A stretch of DNA of 64,000 bases, taken from Cytophagaceae bacterium (GTDB taxonomy: Bacteria; Bacteroidota; Bacteroidia; Cytophagales; Flexibacteraceae). Below are positions 25,479 through 32,381 of the stretch, one piece after another (the stretch's first letter is position 1; each line of letters begins with the position of its first letter). The notes under the pieces were generated by a model. The model worked only from the letters and a program-made list of their open reading frames with translations, was not told the DNA's origin and made no database searches. Position numbers and translations under genes: made by a program. Where the stretch lies: the NCBI GenBank assembly GCA_947458545.1, contig CANGYH010000001.1:310001-374000 (forward strand), in the 5' to 3' direction.

Positions 25479-26262
25479 GGCCCAACCCAACACCGTAGCT
25501 CTAGAGGTGCACGACCTTACCGTAAGCTACAACAAACGGCCCGTGCTGTGGGGGGTAGATTTCACCTTGCCTGCCGGAGCACTGGCATGTATTGTTGGCC
25601 CCAATGGGGCAGGCAAGAGTACGCTTATTAAAGCCATAATGGGTTTACTGCCGCTAAGCAGCGGCTATGCAGAGCTGCTAGGCAAGAGCCTCCAAACCGT
25701 GCGGCGGCAAATCAGCTACGTGCCGCAGCGAGAGAGCGTTGATTGGGACTTTCCCATCTCCGTGCGCGAAGTCGTCAGTATGGGGCGTCTGGCCCGCAGG
25801 GGCTTGTTTGCCCGCTCGACCGAGGCAGACCGCGTCGCCATAGACCAGGCCCTGGCAGACGTGGACCTGACCGCCTACGCCAACCGCCAGATCAGCCAGC
25901 TCTCTGGAGGGCAACAGCAGCGGGTCTTCATTGCCAGGGCGCTGGCCCAGCAGCCAGACTTTTTCTTTTTAGACGAGCCTTTTGCAGGCGTCGATGTAGC
26001 AAGCGAGGCAGCCATCGTTGCCTTGCTTAAGCGGTTGTCCGCGGCTGGCAAAACTGTAGTGGTCGTCCACCACGACTTGCAGACCGTGCCTGCCTACTTC
26101 TCGCATGCTGTGCTGCTCAATGGCAGGCTGATTACTGCCGGGCCCGTAGAGCAGGTCTTCACCAACGAGAACCTCGCCGCCACCTACGGCGGCAAGCTGA
26201 CCATCTTAAGCAAAGTGGCCCAAGAGGCCGCCGGCCGAGGCATAGATATCCGCAAACCTTAG
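25459..26262 (+). CDS. Metal ABC transporter ATP-binding protein
   Basis: 267 residues. Walker A is GPNGAGKST (47-55), followed by a Q-loop YVPQRE, the signature LSGGQQQRV, Walker B FFFLDEPFAGVD and a switch histidine in VVHHDL. This is the MntA/ZnuC/TroB type ATPase that powers import through ABC-3 permeases. It overlaps the binding-protein gene by 20 bases and precedes the fused permease by 12, so the three form one operon. Confidence 0.95.
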   Translation: MPTLPDKAQPNTVALEVHDLTVSYNKRPVLWGVDFTLPAGALACIVGPNGAGKSTLIKAIMGLLPLSSGYAELLGKSLQTVRRQISYVPQRESVDWDFPISVREVVSMGRLARRGLFARSTEADRVAIDQALADVDLTAYANRQISQLSGGQQQRVFIARALAQQPDFFFLDEPFAGVDVASEAAIVALLKRLSAAGKTVVVVHHDLQTVPAYFSHAVLLNGRLITAGPVEQVFTNENLAATYGGKLTILSKVAQEAAGRGIDIRKP

Positions 26263-26274
26263 CGCCAGAGAATT

Positions 26275-27540
26275 ATGCCCGTAGAGATTTCTGCTATCTG
26301 GATTGCCATCGTAGGCAATATGCTGTTGGCTGGCTTGGCCAGCTTTATTGGCGTGCTTGCCTATTTGCAAAAGCGGTCTCTTACGGCTGATGCGGTATCT
26401 CATGCAGCGCTACCGGGTATTTGTATTGCCTACCTGATTGTTGGGCATAAAGACTTTGCCAGCCTTAGCCTGGGTGCTTTTGCCTCTGGCCTGGCAGCCT
26501 TGTGGCTCATTGGCCGCCTTAGCCGCGGCAACGCCACCAAGAGTGATACGGCCATTGCGCTCTCGCTCACTACGTTTTTTGCCCTGGGAATATTCTTGCT
26601 CACACAGATCCAGCATCAAGCCAATGGTAGCCAATCTGGGTTAGATGCCTTCCTGTTTGGCAAAGCCGCCACCCTGCTAGAGCGCGATCTATTTACCTAC
26701 CTGATCTTTGGCTTTTGTGCTTTGGCTATCACACTAATAGCCTACAAGCCTATACTCTTCACCCTTTTCGACGAGGCCTACCTTCGTTCTGCCGGTTTTC
26801 CTACGCGGCTTTTCAAAGGCCTGGCCTCAGGGTTATTGATCGTTGCCGTCCTTTTGGGCATCCAGAGCGTTGGGGTAGTGCTGATGGCAGCCTTGCTCAT
26901 CACGCCCGTGTCTGCCGCGTTGTTTTTTAGCCGTGCCAATAGGCAAATCATCCTGATAGCCTTCGTTTTTGGGGTAGGCGGTGGTTTGGGCGGAACGCTC
27001 CTTAGCTACTTTACAGAGGGCGTTCCCACAGGCCCTGCCGTTGTGGTGAGTCTATCGCTCATGGCGGGGCTCAGCGCCTTGCTGGCACCTCAGCGCGGCA
27101 TTGTGGCCAAATGGTGGCGCAGGCAGGCGCACCAATTGAAGGTAGATAGCGAAAATGCCCTTAAAGCCGTATATCTCTACCAAGAGCGCACGAGCAGCAG
27201 CCACACAAGTGTCTTCTCGCCTGCAGACAGGATTTTTGACGCTTTTAGCCCAAGGCGCAAACGCATAGTCTTTACCAAGCTTAAAGCCCAAAAACAAATA
27301 ACGGCCGTAGGTACCGCCTATACCTTGACAGCCCTTGGCCTTACAGAGGCCATGCGTATCGTACGCTTGCACAGACTTTGGGAGATTTACCTGACCAACG
27401 AAGCAGGCATAGCTCCAGACCATGTACACGACGATGCCGAAAGCCTGGAGCACCTCATTACGCCAGAGATTGAGCAAAGGCTAGAAGCATTACTCAACTA
27501 CCCCCAGCTAGACCCACACCAAAAGCAGATACCCCGGTAA
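26275..27540 (+). CDS. Metal ABC permease fused to a DtxR/MntR-like regulator domain
   Basis: 421 residues. Residues 1 to about 275 are an ABC-3 permease with eight to nine helices and the signature KRSLTADAVSHAALPG (33-48). Residues about 290-421 look like a DtxR/MntR repressor: SENALKAVYLYQE start, an HTH-like region, LTALGLTEAMRIVRLHRLWEIYL (350-373), VHDDAESLEHL (384-394) and a DPHQKQIP end. All the C-side metal-binding positions appear kept (His366, Glu370, His385, Glu389, Glu392, His393). The regulator half would face the cytoplasm. It may sense metal and gate transport or bind DNA at the membrane; neither can be told from sequence. Similar fusions exist in Bacteroidota databases as far as I recall, but their function is little known. 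Confidence 0.9.
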   Translation: MPVEISAIWIAIVGNMLLAGLASFIGVLAYLQKRSLTADAVSHAALPGICIAYLIVGHKDFASLSLGAFASGLAALWLIGRLSRGNATKSDTAIALSLTTFFALGIFLLTQIQHQANGSQSGLDAFLFGKAATLLERDLFTYLIFGFCALAITLIAYKPILFTLFDEAYLRSAGFPTRLFKGLASGLLIVAVLLGIQSVGVVLMAALLITPVSAALFFSRANRQIILIAFVFGVGGGLGGTLLSYFTEGVPTGPAVVVSLSLMAGLSALLAPQRGIVAKWWRRQAHQLKVDSENALKAVYLYQERTSSSHTSVFSPADRIFDAFSPRRKRIVFTKLKAQKQITAVGTAYTLTALGLTEAMRIVRLHRLWEIYLTNEAGIAPDHVHDDAESLEHLITPEIEQRLEALLNYPQLDPHQKQIPR

Positions 27541-27548
27541 AAGCCTTT

Positions 27549-28667
27549 TTAGCTTTGGATTTCTTGGTTCCAGGCCTTCATAATCCAGCCGCCGCCGATA
27601 ACGTCGTTACCTTCATAGAAAACGGCAGACTGTCCTGGGGCAATGGCAAACACGGGCTCGTCAAACCAAACGTCTAGTGCGTCTGGCCCTGCTGGTAGTA
27701 GAGTAGCGCCGGTACCCTCGTGATTGTAACGAATCTTGGCGACGCAACGCAACCCATCGGGCGGCACCTCGGCGTATTTCATGTAGTTGAGCCTAGAGAC
27801 CCGCATCGCATTTTTATGCATAGAATCTAGGGGCCCGAGCACCACCCGGTTGGTCTCCTTCTGGATGTCCACCACATAGGCCGGGAAGCCCAATGCCACA
27901 CCCAGCCCCTTGCGTTGGCCTATGGTGTAAAACGGATAACCCTCGTGTTGGCCTACCACCGTACCGTCTCTGAGCACAAACTCGCCGCCGGCCACCCGCG
28001 CTTGCAGCGCAGGGTCTTGCCTTTTCAAAAATCCGCGGTAGTCGTTGTCGGGCACAAAGCAGATTTCGTAGCTCTCGCTTTTGTTGACGAGATCCAAAAA
28101 GCCCTTTTCTGCTGCCATGGCTTTAATCTCGCTTTTGCGCATACCAGCCAGCGGAAAAATGGTCCGACGTAAGCTCTCTTGCGATACGCCCCAGAGTGCA
28201 TAACTCTGGTCTTTTTGGGCATCGTTGCCCTTGCTGATGTAGTACCGGCCTCCGGCCTCATTCAGGTGGGCATAGTGTCCGGTAGCAATCAAGTCGCAGC
28301 CCAGCATATCTGCACGGCGGAGCAAGGCATCCCATTTGATGTGCGTATTACACATCACACAAGGGTTTGGCGTGCGGCCGTCTAGGTACTCACCTGTAAA
28401 GTAGTTGATTACGTCTTGCCCAAACTCCTCTCGGATATCCAAAATGTAGTGTGCAAACCCAAGCTGCACCGCCACCTGCCGCGCATCGTTAATGGAGTCT
28501 AGGCTGCAACATCCTGTTTCTTTTTTGGCACCACCGCTTTGGGCATAGTCCCAGGTTTTCATCGTCATGCCTACGAGGTCGTATCCTTGCTCGTGCAGCA
28601 GCACCGCGGCCAGACTAGAGTCTATGCCGCCACTCATGGCAACCAGTACCCGGGGCTTATTGGCCAT
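27549..28667 (-). CDS. mnmA: tRNA 2-thiouridylase MnmA
   Basis: 372 residues. The PP-loop ATPase motif SGGIDSS is at 12-18, the first catalytic cysteine in NPCVMCN, and the second in SYEICFVPD. A C-terminal beta-barrel completes the enzyme, which puts sulfur on U34 of Lys, Glu and Gln tRNAs. The ATG at 28667 lies only four bases after the T-tract of a strong terminator belonging to the thioredoxin/DUF6952 transcript, leaving no room for a separate promoter after it. Expression by readthrough is therefore possible. Confidence 0.95.
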   Translation of the reverse strand: MANKPRVLVAMSGGIDSSLAAVLLHEQGYDLVGMTMKTWDYAQSGGAKKETGCCSLDSINDARQVAVQLGFAHYILDIREEFGQDVINYFTGEYLDGRTPNPCVMCNTHIKWDALLRRADMLGCDLIATGHYAHLNEAGGRYYISKGNDAQKDQSYALWGVSQESLRRTIFPLAGMRKSEIKAMAAEKGFLDLVNKSESYEICFVPDNDYRGFLKRQDPALQARVAGGEFVLRDGTVVGQHEGYPFYTIGQRKGLGVALGFPAYVVDIQKETNRVVLGPLDSMHKNAMRVSRLNYMKYAEVPPDGLRCVAKIRYNHEGTGATLLPAGPDALDVWFDEPVFAIAPGQSAVFYEGNDVIGGGWIMKAWNQEIQS

Positions 28668-28671
28668 AAAT

Positions 28672-28696
28672 AAAAAAGGGCCCCAGGTGGGGCCCA
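28672..28696 (-). terminator. GC-rich terminator between DUF6952 gene and mnmA
   Basis: On the minus strand GGGCCCC, a four-base loop and GGGGCCC are followed at once by six T. The seven-pair stem ends a few bases before the mnmA start codon, so it could act as an attenuator as well as an end for the upstream transcript. Confidence 0.8.
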
Positions 28697-28716
28697 GGCG
28701 TTTTCAACAGTTGAAG

Positions 28717-28959
28717 TTACGAAATAGAAACCCTAACTTTTTGGGTATAGGTCCGCAGCGAAGCCATGAACTCCACCTTGTCGTGCTCCATAGTATGCAG
28801 AATAAAGATGGCCGCAAGCACGTGCGTAAGGCACTCGCCTTCGTCGGCCCCCTCTACCTCAATCGCAGGGGTTTGCTCTTCTAGCAGTGCCTCTTCGGCT
28901 TGCTTCAGTTGCTCGATAGAGTAGTTCTCTACCAGTTTTTTGATGGCAGGTATCTTCAC
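28717..28959 (-). CDS. Small conserved protein, DUF6952 family
   Basis: 80 residues from a GTG start six bases after the thioredoxin stop. The sequence begins KIPAIKKLVENYSIEQL and contains EEALLEEQTPAIEVEGADEGE, then THVLAAIFILHTM, as in a small family (DUF6952, as I recall it) found next to a CGSC thioredoxin in Flavobacteriia and Cytophagia. It is probably cytoplasmic and acidic. The function is unknown; the tight linkage suggests it works with the thioredoxin in thiol redox control. Confidence 0.8.
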   Translation of the reverse strand: MKIPAIKKLVENYSIEQLKQAEEALLEEQTPAIEVEGADEGECLTHVLAAIFILHTMEHDKVEFMASLRTYTQKVRVSIS

Positions 28960-28965
28960 AGAGGG

Positions 28966-29295
28966 TTAGGCCGTAGCCGTTTGCAGTTGCGACAAAAACT
29001 CTTTGGCTACCTCTTCTTTGCTGGTAGAGGCACCTGCAATCCGCTGCCCTTTGTGGAAGGCAGCCAAGAAGGGAAGGTTGTTTACGCCACCGGCTTTGCG
29101 GGCCTCTGGGTTATGCTCTGCATTTACCTCTATAAAGGTGACTCCATCATAGGCGGCATCTTCAGACAGGCGCCTGAACTTAGGGCCAAACAGCTTGCAA
29201 GAACCACACCAGTCGGCGTAATACTTCACCACCACGTTGGGGTTTTGAGCCAGAACATCGGCAAAAGCCGCATCGTCTATAGAAAGAACAGCCAT
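28966..29295 (-). CDS. Thioredoxin-family protein (CGSC active site)
   Basis: 109 residues, one thioredoxin domain without signal peptide, so cytoplasmic. The active site is WCGSC (Cys30, Cys33) in place of the classical WCGPC, and the cis-proline is in NLPFLAAF. The CGSC form is typical of the small thioredoxins paired with DUF6952. It likely reduces peroxiredoxins or other thiols. A perfect -7 box is at 29354-29361, about 60 bases upstream. Confidence 0.9.
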   Translation of the reverse strand: MAVLSIDDAAFADVLAQNPNVVVKYYADWCGSCKLFGPKFRRLSEDAAYDGVTFIEVNAEHNPEARKAGGVNNLPFLAAFHKGQRIAGASTSKEEVAKEFLSQLQTATA

Positions 29296-29353
29296 AGCTT
29301 CAAAAGATTGAAATCCACGCCGGTGCCCTTAGGTTTGCGGCCCGGCTTAAGGT

Positions 29354-29361
29354 CAAAATTA
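29354..29361 (-). promoter_or_regulatory. Candidate -7 box of the thioredoxin operon
   Basis: The minus strand reads TAATTTTG, a full match to TAnnTTTG, which would give a leader of roughly 55 bases. No TTG is seen at the usual distance. Confidence 0.4.
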
Positions 29362-29375
29362 CTGCTATAACAAGG

Positions 29376-29825
29376 ATGCCTACCGATTTTGTTCTGGAGT
29401 TACGCAATGTCTCATCTCTTACGGAGGCCCGCTTTGCCGCCGGCGAGGGCTTTACACATATACGCCTCTCACCAGATCTGGCCAGCCAGGGAGATGCCAT
29501 CATCCTGGGCATCAAAGAGTTTTTGAGTGGCCTTGCCGTAGGGTTGGAGCTGCCGGCAGGTACCCAGTTGCCTGCCTGGGCAGATTACGCCGTACGAGGC
29601 GACGCCCTGCAATCAGAACAAATCAACTTGCCCCTGGCCGATGCCCACCAGGCTAATGCGCAGTCCATTTGTATCCTTGATAACGTGAGCCAAGCAACTG
29701 CCGAGAAACTGCCACCCGCCGCAGGCCTCTCGATACCCAGCCCTGCCGAGTACAAAACCGGATTTGCTGATTTTGAGCCTCTCCAAGACCTGCTTGAAAT
29801 TGTCAGGGCACATTACGGGCTTTAG
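29376..29825 (+). CDS. Short TrpF-like protein of unknown function
   Basis: 149 residues, cytoplasmic. The start LELRNVSSLTEARFAAGEGF recalls the first beta-alpha unit of phosphoribosylanthranilate isomerase (KICGI...DA...A...G), but the catalytic Cys is replaced (Arg-Asn-Val where KICG is expected) and the protein is about 50 residues shorter than TrpF. Internal stretches ICILDNVS and PSPAEYKTGFADFEPLQDLL fit later strands of a reduced barrel. No trp gene is near. It is divergent from thioredoxin and convergent with the DUF5686 gene. Enzyme activity is doubtful. Confidence 0.7.
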   Translation: MPTDFVLELRNVSSLTEARFAAGEGFTHIRLSPDLASQGDAIILGIKEFLSGLAVGLELPAGTQLPAWADYAVRGDALQSEQINLPLADAHQANAQSICILDNVSQATAEKLPPAAGLSIPSPAEYKTGFADFEPLQDLLEIVRAHYGL

Positions 29826-29840
29826 CCATAGTGAATCTGG

Positions 29841-32366
29841 CTAGATCTTGAACTGAACGGAAAACTTTACGCCAAACGGCCGCGCCGGGTAGGGTTGGTT
29901 CAAATAGCTCAATCTATGGACGAAGTCTATCCGGCCGAGCCTGAAAATGTTCTCAATACCATAACCAACCTCGACATAAGGCTGGCGAATGCTAAGGGCA
30001 TGAAAGGGCACCTCCCCAGCCGATGCCTCGCCGCGAGAGAGCGCCAGGTTGGCCTGTGAGATGCCTCCAAAGAGCACGTTGCTGGTAGCCAGTAGGCGCA
30101 GGTTCCAGTCTCGGACGTAGGGAACGGAGTTGAGAAAAGCCCCCTCAAAGAAGTGCTGATACCCCAATTGAGCCCACCTGTCTGACACAAACTCGAAGAA
30201 TTGCATCTGGTTGAAAGAGCTGGCATTGAAAAACGGCGTCTGGTTGCCCAGGTGTGGCCGCAAGAGCGGGTAGGGGAGCGTGTACGGTATCAGCCCAAGG
30301 TCTAACCTGTATTGGGCTTTGCCCAGATAGCCTAGATTAATCCACTGCTGCACCAAAAACTGAAAACGCTTATAGTCGAACTGGCCCAGGGCCAGGCCGT
30401 TGAAGCCCTGCGCATACCGCAGCGAGATGATGGGCCACTTGTAGGCCCCTAGACTGATGCGACTATTCTGGTTCTCCAAAAAGGTCTCGTCTGGTGCAAT
30501 GCGGACTTCTACATTGGCCTCGGTGGTATTAAAGTCTGAGGCACGGTGCTGTGTCCCTTCTCCACCGCGCGGAAAGTACGTAAAGCCAAAAACACCTGTA
30601 TTGAACTGGTAATGGTTGGTCTCGAAGCTGCCGCTCAGGGTTAGCCCCCTCATCAACTCAGAGGAGAAATACGTTTGGGCTTGGCGTAGATAAAAGGGCC
30701 GTTTGGTGTTTAGAGCCCCCAATCTTGCAACGGCATTGAACAGCGTATTAACACTTACCGAGTTGTCGTACAATGCCAGCAGCTCCAAATCCTCTTTATA
30801 GCGCGTGCCGACTACGGTCCAACGCTTGCGGCTAAACAGATATTCGCCGCGAGACTCGTACTTAAACTTTTGGTCTGCTGTACCATAGGCCACATAGCCC
30901 GAATACGTAAACTTCCGGCTAAACTGCGGATTGGTCTTAAGCCCTAGCCGAAATCGGCTGCCTTCCACGTTATTGAACCCGAATGTGTATAAGTATGGTC
31001 CGAAGTCCAAAGGGCCGGCCCTCTTGTAACCATTGATGGCAATGTTGGCCACTTCTACATAAGAGCGCACTACCGGTAGCCGCCGCACGGTGTCTATCAT
31101 CTTAAAGATGTTGCGCTCCGTGGGCGACAGCGAGTCGTGCCGGGCCGAGGCCCAGTAAGTATCATTATAAGTGTACGCAGCTGGGTCTGTATCTACCTGG
31201 CTGCCAAAGAAGTCTAAGGGCCTTGGTTGGTTGGCCAAGAAATGCCTGTTGCTGTTGTAGTACTTGGCTATCATCCCCGCCGAGTTTTTGGTGGGCTGAT
31301 CTATGTCTATCACCACCCGGTTTTTGGCAGGCATCCAGACACCCTCAGGTAGGCGCACAAGCTCTTGCTGTATGCGTATCTTATCTACGAAGTTGATATT
31401 GGCCTTGTCGCCCGTTGTGGCATCGATTCTCTTGAGTGCCCAGTCCTTTTTGGTTATCCAGATGCTGCCCTTAAAGGCCAGGTCTTGCGGCCGCTTGGGC
31501 CAATACTCAATCTGGTAGCAGAAATCACCTTCTATTGTGGTACTGTCCTTTAGTTCGTACTCGTAATAGAACCTCCATCCATCAGCAATTGGGCTTACGA
31601 AATAGCGGTTCAGGATGCGCAGCCAGTCTTTGTAAAAATTGTACTCTTGCAGGCTGCTACCCAGCATTTGGTTGAGGGCAGATGTCTTTTCTAACCCAAC
31701 GCCACTGGCTTTGCTTTTTACAATCTTCTCTTTAACCTTATCTGGGTTCGAGCGCTTGTAGATGACCGATACCGTTTCTGACAGGAAAATGGGCATGACC
31801 GGCTTGCCATCCTCCCCTTTCAGTTTTTGGATAGAGTCCATCACTGCCCTGATTTTTTTGATGGCCCGCTGCCGCTCAAACCGTGGGCCCAGGTTGTTGA
31901 CGTCAATCTCCAGCCTGCTGTAGCTTTCATATTCGTAGGCAGAGAGCCGCTGCTTGTCGTTGCTGTCTTTATGAGCAACAACTTGCCTCAGAATGGGCCA
32001 GGCCGGGTTTTCGCCAGGTTTAATCAATACCTCGCTCAACTCTAGCCCCTGGGGCTCTAGCTGAAAGTCTAGGGTCACATCGCCATTTGTGCCACCAAGC
32101 CTTTTGGTGCGGACACTATACCCCACAGAGCTGCAGCTCAAAGAGTCTGGCCGCGCGGCAAGCACCAAGGTGTAGCGGCCCTCAAAGTCGGTTACAGTGC
32201 CAATCGTAGTTCGCTTTACAAATACGTTTGCAAAGGGTACGGCCTCTCCACTGGTGGCATCCGTCACCCGGCCCGACACTTTTAGGGCTTGGCCCAAACA
32301 CCACCCTGGCCAGCACCCTAGGGCAATGGCGGCAGCAAATAGTCGAAAAAGGCCTGTCGGGTTCAA
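29841..32366 (-). CDS. DUF5686 / carboxypeptidase-regulatory-like outer membrane protein
   Basis: 841 residues. A signal peptide ends near CLGQA, followed by a CarboxypepD_reg-like beta-sandwich (VSGRVTDATSGEAVPFANVF, then TDFEGRYTL) at about 28-110. The rest is the DUF5686 region, with many aromatic, alternating strands and an end in FSVQFKI, as expected for an outer membrane beta-barrel. This family is abundant in Bacteroidota; its role is not established, though the plan is similar to TonB-dependent receptors without a plug. It follows parC by 15 bases in the same direction. Confidence 0.9.
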   Translation of the reverse strand: MNPTGLFRLFAAAIALGCWPGWCLGQALKVSGRVTDATSGEAVPFANVFVKRTTIGTVTDFEGRYTLVLAARPDSLSCSSVGYSVRTKRLGGTNGDVTLDFQLEPQGLELSEVLIKPGENPAWPILRQVVAHKDSNDKQRLSAYEYESYSRLEIDVNNLGPRFERQRAIKKIRAVMDSIQKLKGEDGKPVMPIFLSETVSVIYKRSNPDKVKEKIVKSKASGVGLEKTSALNQMLGSSLQEYNFYKDWLRILNRYFVSPIADGWRFYYEYELKDSTTIEGDFCYQIEYWPKRPQDLAFKGSIWITKKDWALKRIDATTGDKANINFVDKIRIQQELVRLPEGVWMPAKNRVVIDIDQPTKNSAGMIAKYYNSNRHFLANQPRPLDFFGSQVDTDPAAYTYNDTYWASARHDSLSPTERNIFKMIDTVRRLPVVRSYVEVANIAINGYKRAGPLDFGPYLYTFGFNNVEGSRFRLGLKTNPQFSRKFTYSGYVAYGTADQKFKYESRGEYLFSRKRWTVVGTRYKEDLELLALYDNSVSVNTLFNAVARLGALNTKRPFYLRQAQTYFSSELMRGLTLSGSFETNHYQFNTGVFGFTYFPRGGEGTQHRASDFNTTEANVEVRIAPDETFLENQNSRISLGAYKWPIISLRYAQGFNGLALGQFDYKRFQFLVQQWINLGYLGKAQYRLDLGLIPYTLPYPLLRPHLGNQTPFFNASSFNQMQFFEFVSDRWAQLGYQHFFEGAFLNSVPYVRDWNLRLLATSNVLFGGISQANLALSRGEASAGEVPFHALSIRQPYVEVGYGIENIFRLGRIDFVHRLSYLNQPYPARPFGVKFSVQFKI

Positions 32367-32381
32367 TCGGTGGCTTATGGC

